A stretch of 64,000 bases of DNA from Phenylobacterium sp. (GTDB lineage Bacteria > Pseudomonadota > Alphaproteobacteria > Caulobacterales > Caulobacteraceae). Below the pieces are notes generated by a model, which was given only the letters and a program-made list of their open reading frames with translations, did no database searches and was not told the origin of the DNA. Positions 1 to 8,774 of the stretch are shown piece after piece (position 1 is the stretch's first letter; each line of letters begins with the position of its first letter). The translations under genes and the position numbers were made by a program. The stretch is from contig NZ_WGNY01000019.1 in NCBI RefSeq assembly GCF_016124325.1, positions 186,001-250,000 on the forward strand, written 5' to 3'.

Positions 1-309
1 GTGCCGGCGTCCTCAACGTGGATGACCAAATTTTCGCCACGGAAGCACAGTGTTGGGTCATGAAGACTGAATTCGCACGTCAGTATAATTTGACTCACAC
101 GTCGAAAAGTGGTCGGTGATTTCATCGTGCATGTTGAATGCTTAAAATTCACGCGACGACTGACGTTCAACTGAGCATGAGCCTGGCCTGAAGGCCGGGT
201 TCGGTCTGTCGACTTGCGTGAGCGCGGCCCCCTAGGCCGCATCACGGGCCGCGTGCCAAACTCGGGCGCCGTCGCTGCGGCGGACCGATTGCTCACCAAG
301 GGGATATCC
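1..309. other. Left-edge region without a confident gene
   Basis: No convincing coding region is visible here. A minus-strand frame opens with ATG at base 61 (MTQHCASVAKIWSS...) and runs off the left edge; about 20 residues are too few to identify it. The stretch from 61 to 180 is less GC-rich than its surroundings and probably holds promoters for the gene at 310 and for any gene leaving to the left. A weak hairpin (CCTGGCC-TGAA-GGCCGGG) lies near base 185 and has no T-run. Confidence 0.4.
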
Positions 310-786
310 ATGCGCAAGATCCTGTTCACCGCCCTCGCCGCCAGCACCCTCTTGGGAGGGGCCGCGAACGCGCAGAACGTGCACATCAATCCGGCGAAGA
401 GCTTCATCTCCCAGGCGGTGAAGGTGCCGGCGGGATCGGAGACGATCTATGTGAGCGGGCAGCTGGCCGATCCGGTGTCGGGCTCGGGCGCCACGGCGGA
501 GCTCGGCGACACGAAGACCCAGACGATCAGCGTGCTGGGCAAGATCAAGGCGATCCTGGAAGCCCAGGGCTACACGCTCAGCGATGTCGTCATGATGCGA
601 GTGGTGCTGGTCGGCGACCCGGCGAAGGGCGGCAAGATGGACTTCGCCGGCATGATGGAAGGCTACAACCAGTTCTTCGGGCCGCTGGAGAACAAGCCGG
701 CCCGGATCGCCTCGCAGATCGCCGGCCTGGCGCGGCCGGGCGCCCTGGTCGAGATCGAGGTTCAGGCCGCCAAGCCGGCCAAGTAG
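310..786 (+). CDS. RidA-family (YjgF/Rid) protein with signal peptide
   Basis: Predicted exported member of the RidA/YjgF family, 158 residues. The N-terminus is a classical signal peptide (MRKILFTALAASTLLGGAANA), followed by a single Rid fold: the strand with YVSGQLADP, the segment TQTISVLGKIKAILEAQGYTLSDVVMMRVVL, and the closing PARIASQIAGLARPGALVEIEVQA. Cytosolic RidA deaminates reactive enamine/imine intermediates. A C-terminal Arg occurs at the equivalent PARIA position, but function in the periplasm is not established. An in-frame start exists further upstream, but ATG 310 is chosen because it places the signal peptide exactly at the N-terminus. The gene is convergent with the UrcA-like gene and the two are separated by a strong hairpin. 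Confidence 0.88.
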   Translation: MRKILFTALAASTLLGGAANAQNVHINPAKSFISQAVKVPAGSETIYVSGQLADPVSGSGATAELGDTKTQTISVLGKIKAILEAQGYTLSDVVMMRVVLVGDPAKGGKMDFAGMMEGYNQFFGPLENKPARIASQIAGLARPGALVEIEVQAAKPAK

Positions 787-806
787 GCGGAAATCGGGTC
801 GCGACG

Positions 807-841
807 AGGCCGCAGCGGCGTGCGAGGCGCCGTTGCGGCCT
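807..841. terminator. Hairpin between convergent genes, probable bidirectional terminator
   Basis: AGGCCGCAGCGGCG pairs with CGCCGTTGCGGCCT over 14 bp with one G-T wobble and an 8-base loop region. It lies between two converging stop codons (786 and 852). There is no T-run on either side, so it may act as a transcript-end stabiliser or with Rho rather than as a classical intrinsic terminator. Confidence 0.45.
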
Positions 842-851
842 CACGCCGGCT

Positions 852-1190
852 TCAGGGCGGCGGAACGCGCGGCGTGCGGGCGCGGGAGACCGCGTCGGCC
901 GTCGCCGGGTCCAGTTGAGCGAGCGCATTCTCGACGGCGCGCTCGTAGCAGGCCGAGCGCCGGGCCGCGCGCTGCACGTCGGTGACGCTCGTTCGATCGG
1001 CGCCGCAGACCTGGGCCGCAGCCGCATCGATCCGGCCGGACAGCACGGACGCCGCCAGCGGGTCCCGAGCGTTCAGATCGTCCGTCGCCACCGCGACCGA
1101 TCGGGAAGCGGTCGGGCTGGGGGTGGCCATGGCCGCCGCGGGCGCGCTCAGCGCCAGCGCCGCTAGCGCGGTCGTCATCAGGGGGTTCAT
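852..1190 (-). CDS. UrcA-like small exported protein
   Basis: 112-residue protein with a signal peptide (MNPLMTTALAALALSAPAAAMA). The mature part follows the UrcA-family layout: a segment RSVAVATDDLNARDPLAASVLSGRIDAAAAQVCG, then a second Cys in ARRSACYERAVENALAQL. UrcA proteins are small alphaproteobacterial exported proteins with two conserved Cys that probably form a disulfide; their function is unknown. Start is ATG 1190. The family assignment rests on the pattern of the AA-Q/K-VCG and C-x(n)-A motifs; sequence similarity beyond that cannot be checked here. Confidence 0.6.
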   Translation of the reverse strand: MNPLMTTALAALALSAPAAAMATPSPTASRSVAVATDDLNARDPLAASVLSGRIDAAAAQVCGADRTSVTDVQRAARRSACYERAVENALAQLDPATADAVSRARTPRVPPP

Positions 1191-1370
1191 CTCAATTCAC
1201 TCCTTCCTCGCGCCGGCGGCTTGGCGCCGACGCCTTTTGATCTGGGCCTCTCTCTGGAGGCCTGAACGGGCCACTTTCGCGACCGTGGTCCGATGTAGGA
1301 GCCGCAGGCGGGCGAAATATGGCGACGAAGCCCCCTTGAGCGGCGCGGGAAGGCGCGCGAGCTTCGGCCC

Positions 1371-2597
1371 ATGGACAGACGTAGACTCCTGACCCTCGCC
1401 GCCGCCGGCTGCCTGGCTGGTCCGCGGATCGCCGGGGCCCAACCGCGCTTGCAACGGATGCCGGCTCCGCCACCGATCTCACGGGAGGAGAGGCTGGCGC
1501 GCCTTGCCAAGGCCCAGGAACTCATGCGCCGACAGGGGCTGAGCGCGCTGATCGTCGAACCGGGCTCAAGCCTGATCTATTTCACGGGCGTCCGCTGGGG
1601 ACGCAGCGAGCGGCTGACCTGCGCGATCATCCCCGCCGAGGGCGAGGTCGGAATCGTGACGCCCTTCTTCGAGGAGCCGTCGGTGCGCGAGACGCTTGCC
1701 GTGCCGGCGGAGGTTCGGACCTGGCAAGAACACGAGGATCCGCTGGCGCTGGTGGCGGGATGGCTGCGGGACCGCAAGGCCGGGGCGGGCGTGGTCGGCT
1801 TCGAGGAGACGACGCGCTATTTCGTCGTCGATGGCCTCGCAAGGAACCTGCCGACGGCCACGCTGCGCAACGGCTCGGCGATCGTGCGCGGATGCCGGAT
1901 GATCAAGTCGCCAGCCGAACTCGCGCTGATGCAGCACGCCTCGGACATCACCATGGCCGCCTATCGCCTCACGATCCCGAAGGTCGAGGCCGGGATGCGG
2001 CCCATCGATATCGCGCGGATCATGAACACCGCGACGGCGGCGCTCGGCGGCGATCCGGAGTTCTCGCTGGTTCTGCTTGGAGAGGCGGCGGCCTACCCCC
2101 ATGGCTCGGGCAAGCCTCAGGTGGTGAAGCCCGGCGAGGTGGTGCTGATGGACTGTGGCTGCACAGTCCAGGGATACCAGTCCGACATCTCGCGGACGTT
2201 CGTGTTCGGCGAGGCCACGGCGCGCCAGCGGACGGTCTGGAGCCAGGTCCAGAAGGGCCAGCAGATCGCCATCGAGGCCGCTCAGGTGGGCGCCGCCGCT
2301 GGGAGCGTCGACGACGCCGTGCGCCGCTACTACGTCTCGCTCGGCTACGGGCCGGACTACAAGCTGCCCGGCCTGTCGCACCGCACTGGCCACGGCATCG
2401 GCCTCGACGGCCATGAGCCGGTCAACCTCGTGCGTGGAGAGGCGACGAAGCTCGCCCCCGGCATGTGTTTCTCGGACGAGCCGGGAATCTACATCCCCGG
2501 GGAGTTCGGCGTGCGCCTCGAGGACTGCTTCCACATGACGGAAGCCGGCCCGAAGTGGTTCAGTCAGCCTTCGCGGTCGATCGAGGAACCGGTCTAG
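1371..2597 (+). CDS. M24-family metallopeptidase (Xaa-Pro aminopeptidase-like), exported
   Basis: 408 residues. The N-terminus MDRRRLLTLAAAGCLAGPRIAGA resembles a twin-arginine signal, so it is probably periplasmic. A creatinase-type N-terminal domain (about residues 40-170) precedes the pita-bread catalytic domain. Metal ligands of the M24 fold are visible: Asp in MDCGC and in QSDISRTF, His in HRTGHGIGLDGHEP, Glu in FSDEPGIYIPGEFG and in GVRLEDCF. This pattern fits a dinuclear-metal Xaa-Pro peptidase that removes residues next to proline. The end overlaps the convergent epimerase gene by 4 bases. The true substrate is unknown. Confidence 0.88.
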   Translation: MDRRRLLTLAAAGCLAGPRIAGAQPRLQRMPAPPPISREERLARLAKAQELMRRQGLSALIVEPGSSLIYFTGVRWGRSERLTCAIIPAEGEVGIVTPFFEEPSVRETLAVPAEVRTWQEHEDPLALVAGWLRDRKAGAGVVGFEETTRYFVVDGLARNLPTATLRNGSAIVRGCRMIKSPAELALMQHASDITMAAYRLTIPKVEAGMRPIDIARIMNTATAALGGDPEFSLVLLGEAAAYPHGSGKPQVVKPGEVVLMDCGCTVQGYQSDISRTFVFGEATARQRTVWSQVQKGQQIAIEAAQVGAAAGSVDDAVRRYYVSLGYGPDYKLPGLSHRTGHGIGLDGHEPVNLVRGEATKLAPGMCFSDEPGIYIPGEFGVRLEDCFHMTEAGPKWFSQPSRSIEEPV

Positions 2598-3601
2598 ACG
2601 CCGTAGTAGCCCCGATACCAGTCGACGAAGCGGCCGACGCCTTCCTCGACGGTGACCTTGGGGTCGTAGCCAAGGACGGCCCGCGTCTCCGCCACATCGG
2701 CTTCGGTGGCGGCGACGTCGCCCGGCTGCATCGGCAGCAGGTTGATCTGGGCCTTGCGACCGAGCTTGTCCTCCAGGACCTCGATATAGCGCATCAGGTC
2801 GACCGGCCGGTTGGCGGCCAGGTTGAGCACCCGCCAGGGCGCCGAGCTTGTCGCGGGATCGGCGGCCTGGGCGTCCCAGTCCGGATTCGCGGCGGGCGGC
2901 GTTTCCATCGCCTTGGCCAAGCCGTCGACGATGTCGTCGATGTAGGTGAAGTCGCGACGCATCCGGCCCTGGCCGTACACGTCGATCGGTTCGCCCCTCA
3001 GGATCGCGTCGGTGAACTTGAAGAGCGCCATGTCGGGGCGGCCCCAGGGTCCATACACCGTGAAGAAACGGAAGCCGGTCGCCGGGACGCCGAACAGATG
3101 GGCGTAGGCGTGGGCCATGCCTTCGTTGGCCAGCTTGGTGGCGGCGTAGAGGGTGATGGGGTGGGTGGCCTGGTCGTGGACGTCGAACGGCAGCTTGGCG
3201 TTGGCGCCGTAGACCGAGCTGCTGGAGGCGAAGACCAGGTGCCGGGGCTGAACCGCGCGGCAGCCTTCGAGGATGTTGAGGAAGCCCACGACGTTGGAGT
3301 CCACATAGGTGCGCGGGCTCTCGAGGCTGTAGCGGACGCCGGCCTGGGCGGCGAGGTTGACGACGACTTCAGGCCGGGCCTCGGCGAAGAGGGCCGCGAC
3401 GCCGTCGCGGTCGGCCAGATCGAGATGGACGTGGCGATACCCCGCTTTCCCTTCGAGGATCGCGAGCCGGGCGGCCTTGAGCGTCGGGTCGTAATACGGG
3501 TTCAGATTGTCGAGCCCGACGACCGTCTCGCCGCGCTCGAGCAGGCGGCGGCTCAGATGGAAGCCAATGAAGCCGGCTGACCCGGTCACCAGGATCGTCA
3601 A
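2594..3601 (-). CDS. NAD-dependent epimerase, UDP-glucuronate 4-epimerase-like
   Basis: 335-residue short-chain dehydrogenase-type sugar-nucleotide epimerase. It has an N-terminal Rossmann motif TGSAGFIG, LDNLNPYYDP after beta-2 (typical of the CapI/LspL UDP-glucuronate epimerases), the catalytic YAATK, and the C-terminal segment FTYIDDIVDGL. The reaction would be interconversion of UDP-glucuronate and UDP-galacturonate for surface polysaccharide. Translation seems to start at a TTG (3601), because the Rossmann strand begins at residue 2. The neighbouring glycosyltransferase gene on the same strand suggests a shared envelope-glycan role. Confidence 0.88.
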   Translation of the reverse strand: MTILVTGSAGFIGFHLSRRLLERGETVVGLDNLNPYYDPTLKAARLAILEGKAGYRHVHLDLADRDGVAALFAEARPEVVVNLAAQAGVRYSLESPRTYVDSNVVGFLNILEGCRAVQPRHLVFASSSSVYGANAKLPFDVHDQATHPITLYAATKLANEGMAHAYAHLFGVPATGFRFFTVYGPWGRPDMALFKFTDAILRGEPIDVYGQGRMRRDFTYIDDIVDGLAKAMETPPAANPDWDAQAADPATSSAPWRVLNLAANRPVDLMRYIEVLEDKLGRKAQINLLPMQPGDVAATEADVAETRAVLGYDPKVTVEEGVGRFVDWYRGYYGV

Positions 3602-3685
3602 GGCGGCGTTCCAAGCTGGCCGCGCACCAGCGCGCGACTGCGCTCCGTAACCAGGGTCGAGGCGGAAGTCGACCCGCGGCGCCCG

Positions 3686-4516
3686 CTAGCGGCCGGCCAG
3701 TCCCACCACCGCACGGGGCTGGGCGGTGCGCGCGCCGGCTTCGACGGCCGCGCGCCGCGCTTCGGCGATCTCGCCGGCCAGCGTCTGGGAAAGCACTGGC
3801 AGCATGGCCGCGAGGCTGGCGGAGAGGAAGCCGAGACGGCCCTCGCGCCATCCGCCGTGGACGACGTAGGCCGCCAGGAAGACGCCCACCGCCTGGAACA
3901 GCCCGACCAGAGCGGGACCGCCGGCCTCCTGACTGTCGGCGAGATCTTCGGCGCGCAGCGCCGCGAGGCGGTTGAGCCGGTCGACGAGCCCGCCGACGTC
4001 CGCGCCGAGGCGACGGCGGATCGCGCCCTTGAGCGCGCCGCCCGGACGTCCGGCCAGGGCCGAAGGGGCGTTGACGCGCCGTGGCTCCCAGGCCTTCAGC
4101 CCGCGCCGATAGAGGCGGGCCTCGCGGCGGGCGCTGAGGTCGCCCGTCCAGCCGTCGCGGACCAGCGCCTCGCCGATGTAGTTGTCGATCGGCAGGTCGT
4201 ACCAGTCGCCCGCCTTGTGGATTTGCAGGACGGCGCGGATCTCCCATGCCAGGGCGGCGTCGACGATCTCGTCCGGCTCGACCTCGAGGATCCAGTCGCC
4301 TGAGCACGCCGCGACCCCGGCCGCCTTGCGTTGGCTTTCCAGAGGGAAGATCCCGTCGATCACCACCGCGCCGTGGCGCCGCGCGATCTCCTGCGAGCGG
4401 TCGGTGCACCGATCGGCGACGACCACGATCTCATCGCAGAACGCCAGCTTGCGCAGGCATTCCGAAAGTTGTGCGTCCTGGTTTTGCGCACAGACAAGCG
4501 CCGACAGCCTGACCAC
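3686..4516 (-). CDS. Glycosyltransferase family 2 (WaaE/KdtX-like)
   Basis: 276 residues. The GT-A fold N-terminus is recognisable: SALVCAQNQDAQLSECLRKL, then DEIVVVADRCTDRS, as in beta-1,4-glucosyltransferases of the WaaE type. The usual DxD-like site reads EVEPDE here, where many relatives have a D-x-D-E arrangement. The C-terminal third holds hydrophobic amphipathic helices (VVHGGWREGRLGFLSASLAAML) likely to associate with the inner membrane. The start appears to be GTG 4516. It lies 85 bases upstream of the epimerase on the same strand, consistent with one envelope-polysaccharide transcript. Confidence 0.8.
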   Translation of the reverse strand: MVRLSALVCAQNQDAQLSECLRKLAFCDEIVVVADRCTDRSQEIARRHGAVVIDGIFPLESQRKAAGVAACSGDWILEVEPDEIVDAALAWEIRAVLQIHKAGDWYDLPIDNYIGEALVRDGWTGDLSARREARLYRRGLKAWEPRRVNAPSALAGRPGGALKGAIRRRLGADVGGLVDRLNRLAALRAEDLADSQEAGGPALVGLFQAVGVFLAAYVVHGGWREGRLGFLSASLAAMLPVLSQTLAGEIAEARRAAVEAGARTAQPRAVVGLAGR

Positions 4517-4719
4517 GCCGACCCGCTCCCATCCCGACCCGTCACGGAATAAGACGCCGCCCGCACGAAACGCCCCCCAGCCAAGCTTTACTTTTCGTTC
4601 AGAAAGCGACGCGCAGGCCGACCTTGTCGATGCAGCCGCCCCGCCGCGCAGCCGGGGGTCGCGCCAACCGCCACGGCTCGTCCAGACAGGCTGCGCCGGG
4701 ATAGGACCTTCCGATCCCG

Positions 4720-5703
4720 TCAGCGGTCCGACGCAGTATCGCGCCGCAGGACCACGCCCGCGCCGGAAGGCGCCGCTCGTATGGGAACCAGCAAGGCCAG
4801 ACGGCGGATGACCGAGGCCTGATCATCGAGCACCAGAACGCCCGATATCGGCGTGGCGGCGAGTTCGGCGTCCTCGATCCGGATCGGGGTCTCGAATTGC
4901 TGGTTGAGGTCGGAAACGACCTCGGCGAGGGGTTGCCCTCGATAGACCAGGCGGCCGGAACGCCAGCTCAGGACTTCGTCCGAGTTCACGGCGGCGACCT
5001 TGACGGACGCGTCGCCCTCTCGATGGTCGAGCCGTTGTCCGGGATGCAGGCGGTAGGCGCGGCCCTGCGCGCCCTGCGCCGGCAGCACCTCGACGGCGCC
5101 CCTTGCGACGGTCACCGACAGTCGGCCGTCGCGCCGTCGCACGTCGAACTGGGTGCCCACGACCCGGATGGTCCGGTCGCCGGCCCCGATGAGGAACGGC
5201 CGGCGTGAATCGTGCGCCACGTCGAAGACCGCCTGACCCGCGTGAAGCGTCACGTTGCGGGTGTCGCGGGTCAGGGCGACCGTCAGCCGGGTGGCCGCGT
5301 TGAGATCGATCGTCGAGCCGTCGGCCAGCCGGACGGTGCGCCTCTCGCCCTTGGCCGTCGCGTAGTCCACCGCTTCGGCGTCCAGCAGCAGCTCGGGCGC
5401 CACCACGGCCGCGACGGCCGCCGCCGCGGCGAGGCCGCCCACGGCGATAACGGCGCGCCGCCCCACGGCCGTCCGGCCTGCGGGGCGATCGGTGAGGTTG
5501 CGGGCCACGGGAGCCGCCGCGGCGGCGTAGGCCTGCGAGACCGCAAGCGCTTCGTCGAAGGCCGCTGTATTGGCCGGCCCGCCGATCCAGGCGTCGAAAG
5601 CGATGGCCTCGGCGTCGTTGAGATCGCCGGCTTCCAGGCGCACGACCCAGCGGGCGGCGTCTTCGCGCCGCGCCTCGTCGGAATGTCGCCGTGCGTCGAT
5701 CAT
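4720..5703 (-). CDS. FecR-family anti-sigma regulator
   Basis: 327 residues. An N-terminal DUF4880-like cytoplasmic region (DEARREDAARWVVRLEAGDLNDAEAIAFDAWI) is followed by one hydrophobic helix near residues 85-105. The periplasmic FecR domain comes next, with GERRTVRLADGSTIDLNAATRL, GQAVFDVAHDSRRPF and GTQFDVRRRDG. FecR proteins relay the ligand state of a TonB receptor across the inner membrane to their cognate ECF sigma factor. The sigma gene lies 97 bases upstream. Unusually, no TonB-receptor gene follows, so the pair is an orphan in this window or its receptor was lost. Confidence 0.9.
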   Translation of the reverse strand: MIDARRHSDEARREDAARWVVRLEAGDLNDAEAIAFDAWIGGPANTAAFDEALAVSQAYAAAAAPVARNLTDRPAGRTAVGRRAVIAVGGLAAAAAVAAVVAPELLLDAEAVDYATAKGERRTVRLADGSTIDLNAATRLTVALTRDTRNVTLHAGQAVFDVAHDSRRPFLIGAGDRTIRVVGTQFDVRRRDGRLSVTVARGAVEVLPAQGAQGRAYRLHPGQRLDHREGDASVKVAAVNSDEVLSWRSGRLVYRGQPLAEVVSDLNQQFETPIRIEDAELAATPISGVLVLDDQASVIRRLALLVPIRAAPSGAGVVLRRDTASDR

Positions 5704-5800
5704 GAGTCCGCGCCGAAGCCGCCACGCTGACGGCTTGTCGAACAGATAGACGGCGCCGAACCGCCCAACCCCCCGGTCGCCCGATGCAATTTGTAGTAGT

Positions 5801-6349
5801 TCATCGCCTCAACCTCGCGGTGAGGGCCTTGAGCGCGGCCGAGATGTGCTTCTCGACGGATTTCACGGAGATTCCCATGATCCGGGCCGTTTCGGCGTGG
5901 CTGCGCCCCTCCAGCTTGTGGAGCCGGAAAGCGCGTTGCATCTGCGGCGGGAGCTCGGCCGCGGCCTCGACGAGCTGTCGCAGACGCTGGCGCGAGGCGA
6001 CCGTGTCGTCCGCGGGAACCTCCTCCGCCACGTCCTCCCCGCCGATCTCCATATGCGCCACCCGTCGCCAGGCCGTCTCGCGGGCCACGGCGCGGGCCTC
6101 GCCCCGGGCGCGGTCCAGCATGACATTGGTGGCGATCCGGTAGAGGAGGGCGACGGGGTTCTCCGCCGTGATCGTGGGATCGCGCGCGGCAAGCTTGACG
6201 TAGAGTTCCTGGGCCAGGTCCTCGGCCGTCGCCTGGGATCCCGAACGGGCGGCGAAGAACCGCAAGAGGTTGCCGCGCCGCTCCAGATAGAGCTCGAGCA
6301 ACGGATCCGCGGGCGCGTCGCCCGGATTGCGATCCGTCCGGCCCGTCAT
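5801..6349 (-). CDS. ECF RNA polymerase sigma factor, FecI-like
   Basis: 182 residues. The sigma-70 region 2 core (LRFFAARSGSQATAEDLAQELYVKL, then NPVALLYRIATNVMLDRAR) is followed by region 4 (LPPQMQRAFRLHKLEGRSHAETARIMGISVKSVEKHISAALKAL). This layout matches FecI-type ECF sigma factors. ATG 6349 is preferred because upstream codons lack homology-like sequence. The gene is immediately upstream of the FecR gene and presumably co-transcribed. Its target receptor operon is not adjacent. Confidence 0.9.
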   Translation of the reverse strand: MTGRTDRNPGDAPADPLLELYLERRGNLLRFFAARSGSQATAEDLAQELYVKLAARDPTITAENPVALLYRIATNVMLDRARGEARAVARETAWRRVAHMEIGGEDVAEEVPADDTVASRQRLRQLVEAAAELPPQMQRAFRLHKLEGRSHAETARIMGISVKSVEKHISAALKALTARLRR

Positions 6350-6831
6350 GCGGGCACGCGTGAAGCCGGCGGGCCCGCCATGCGGTCGGCGACGTAGGTC
6401 GGACGAAGGCGATACATGGACGGATCGTGCGCCGGAGAGTGCTCGCCGAAAGACATGCCTCATTCCGTTGGATGCGCCAACTTCCCGCCGGAGCGGGGGG
6501 CGCGGGCCTTGGGCGGCGTCTAGACTAGGATGCCGCAGGGTTCGTCGCGCCGGCGTCGGCGCAGACGGGGGGTGCGGCGTCAACGCGTGCGGGCCGCGGG
6601 GGAGCGGTCCGCACGCTCCACGCCTGCCTGATTCGCTACGGACCACCGATCGCCGGGCGCGCCGACGACGCCGAATCGGGCTCGGCGGCGCCGGAATCGC
6701 AGACCGGCAAGGCGATCACGCCATAGGGAAGGCGCATCGCTTGGCCCGCGGTATGCAGATGCGCGTTCAGCCTCTATGAAATTGACCCACGGTGGGAGAG
6801 TAGCGGGCGACCGCATATCGTTTCGAGGCCC
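6350..6831. other. Intergenic region upstream of pckG, no gene seen
   Basis: About 480 bases between the divergent sigma-factor and PEP carboxykinase genes. Open frames here have no recognisable protein features. It presumably contains both promoters and any carbon-source control of pckG; I cannot point to a convincing -35/-10 pair. A candidate TTGACC lies at about 6783. Confidence 0.4.
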
Positions 6832-6846
6832 AAGGAGTTGCCGTCT

Positions 6847-8703
6847 ATGAGCCAAGCGACCGTACAGGGGCTCGAGCCCGCGCCGACCAAGCACGCGAAA
6901 CTCGTGGAATGGGTGCGTGGAATCGCCGAGCTGACCGAACCTGATCGTGTCGTCTGGTGCGACGGCTCCGAAGAGGAGTGGAACCGGCTCACGGCCGAAC
7001 TGGTCGCAGCCGGCACGCTGAAGCCGCTGAATTCCGAAAAGCGGCCCAATTCGTTCTATGCCGCCTCGGATCCGCGCGACGTGGCCCGGGTGGAGAGCCG
7101 CACGTTCATCTGCTCGGAGAATCCCGAGGACGCCGGCCCGACCAACAACTGGCTCGATCCGACCGAGATGCGGGCGGACCTGAAGGACCTGTTCAAGGGC
7201 GTGATGCGCGGGCGGACCATGTACGTGGTTCCGTTCTGCATGGGCCCGCTGGGCTCGAAGATCAGCGCCCTCGGCGTGGAGATCACCGACAGCGCCTATG
7301 TGGCGGTCTCGATGCGGATCATGACCCGCATGGGTCAGGCGGCGCTCGATGAACTGGGCGAGGACGGCTTCTTCGTGCCGGCGGTGCATACGGTGGGCAT
7401 GCCGCTGGAAGACGGCGCGAAGGATGTGCCCTGGCCCTGCAACGAAGCGAAGTACATCGTCCACTTCCCCGAGACGCGGGAGATCTGGTCGTACGGCTCG
7501 GGCTATGGCGGCAACGCGCTGCTGGGCAAGAAGTGCTTCGCGCTTCGGATCGCCTCGGTGATGGCCCGCGACGAGGGCTGGCTCGCCGAGCACATGCTGA
7601 TCCTGAAGCTGACCTCGCCGGAAGGCGCGGTGAAGTACGTGGCGGCCGCGTTCCCGAGCGCGTGCGGCAAGACCAACATGGCCATGCTCCAGCCGACGCT
7701 CCAGGGGTGGAAGGCCGAGACCATCGGCGACGACATCTGCTGGATGCGCTTCGGCGACGACGGGCGGCTGTATGCGATCAACCCCGAAGCGGGGTTCTTC
7801 GGCGTGGCTCCCGGCACGGGCATCGAAACGAACAAGAATGCGATCGACGCGCTCTGGGGCAATTCGATCTTCACCAACGTAGCGCTGACCGAGGACGGCG
7901 ACGTCTGGTGGGAAGGCCTGACGCCGGAGGCGCCGGAGCGCCTCACCGATTGGCGCGGCAATCCGTGGACGCGCGGTTCGGACACGCCGGCCGCCCATCC
8001 CAACGCCCGCTTCACCGTGCCGGCTTCGCAGACGCCGGTCATCGCGCCGGAGTGGGAAGATCCGGCCGGCGTGCCGATCTCGGCCATCCTGTTCGGCGGG
8101 CGGCGCGCCTCGGCGGTGCCGCTGGTCACCGAAGCGCTCGACTGGAAGCACGGGGTCTTCATGGCCTCGAACGTGGCTTCGGAAGGCACGGCCGCGGCCG
8201 AGAACAAGATCGGCGAGCTGCGCCGCGACCCCTTCGCCATGCTGCCGTTCTGCGGCTACAACATGGGCGACTACTTCGGCCACTGGCTGAAGATGGGCGA
8301 GACGGCGGCCGACGTTTCGAAGCTGCCGCGCATCTACTTCGTGAACTGGTTCCGGAAGGACGAGCGGGGCAAGTTCGTCTGGCCGGGCTACGGCGACAAC
8401 AGCCGCGTGCTCAAGTGGATCGCCGAGCGCCTCGATGGCCAGGCCGAAGCGGTCGACACGCCGATCGGCCGCGTCCCGTCCAAGGTCAGCCTGGACACCT
8501 CGGGCCTCAACCTCAGCGAGGCGGCGCTCGATCTCCTGCTGACGGTCGATCCGCAGATCTGGGTGCAGGAAGCCTCGCTGATCCCCGAGTTCTATGAGCG
8601 GTTCGGCGAGCATCTGCCGGAAGGCCTGTGGGCCGAGTACAAGGCCCTCGTGGCGCGTCTCGAAGCGGCGAGCGCCTCGGATCGCGTGGTGGCGGCGGAG
8701 TAG
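6847..8703 (+). CDS. pckG: Phosphoenolpyruvate carboxykinase (GTP)
   Basis: 618 residues, the length of GTP-dependent PEP carboxykinases (ATP-type enzymes are about 530-540). It converts oxaloacetate plus GTP to phosphoenolpyruvate, CO2 and GDP, the first committed step of gluconeogenesis, in the cytoplasm. The kinase P-loop [12 protein letters not shown] is clear, followed by [31 protein letters not shown], the metal/nucleotide region of the GTP family. ATG 6847 is chosen because AAGGAG sits at 6832-6837; an in-frame TTG three codons upstream overlaps the end of this site. A strong intrinsic terminator follows the stop codon. Confidence 0.97.
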   Translation: MSQATVQGLEPAPTKHAKLVEWVRGIAELTEPDRVVWCDGSEEEWNRLTAELVAAGTLKPLNSEKRPNSFYAASDPRDVARVESRTFICSENPEDAGPTNNWLDPTEMRADLKDLFKGVMRGRTMYVVPFCMGPLGSKISALGVEITDSAYVAVSMRIMTRMGQAALDELGEDGFFVPAVHTVGMPLEDGAKDVPWPCNEAKYIVHFPETREIWSYGSGYGGNALLGKKCFALRIASVMARDEGWLAEHMLILKLTSPEGAVKYVAAAFPSACGKTNMAMLQPTLQGWKAETIGDDICWMRFGDDGRLYAINPEAGFFGVAPGTGIETNKNAIDALWGNSIFTNVALTEDGDVWWEGLTPEAPERLTDWRGNPWTRGSDTPAAHPNARFTVPASQTPVIAPEWEDPAGVPISAILFGGRRASAVPLVTEALDWKHGVFMASNVASEGTAAAENKIGELRRDPFAMLPFCGYNMGDYFGHWLKMGETAADVSKLPRIYFVNWFRKDERGKFVWPGYGDNSRVLKWIAERLDGQAEAVDTPIGRVPSKVSLDTSGLNLSEAALDLLLTVDPQIWVQEASLIPEFYERFGEHLPEGLWAEYKALVARLEAASASDRVVAAE

Positions 8704-8729
8704 AAGCCGCCGCTGCAGCGCAAGGGATC

Positions 8730-8763
8730 AAGGCCGCGGCAAGCCCGCGGCCTTTTCTTTTGG
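8730..8763 (+). terminator. Rho-independent terminator of pckG
   Basis: Perfect 10-bp stem AAGGCCGCGG / CCGCGGCCTT with a 5-base loop (CAAGC), running into TTTTCTTTT. It lies 27 bases after the pckG stop and 12 bases before the end of the convergent dehydratase gene, whose transcript may also end here. Confidence 0.9.
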
Positions 8764-8774
8764 GGGCGGCGGGC

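Noticed and set aside
6580..8613. Long minus-strand frame of about 677 codons opposite pckG
   Set aside because: It mirrors the codons of pckG, has His/Arg/Asp-rich composition without domains, and pckG on the other strand is unambiguous.
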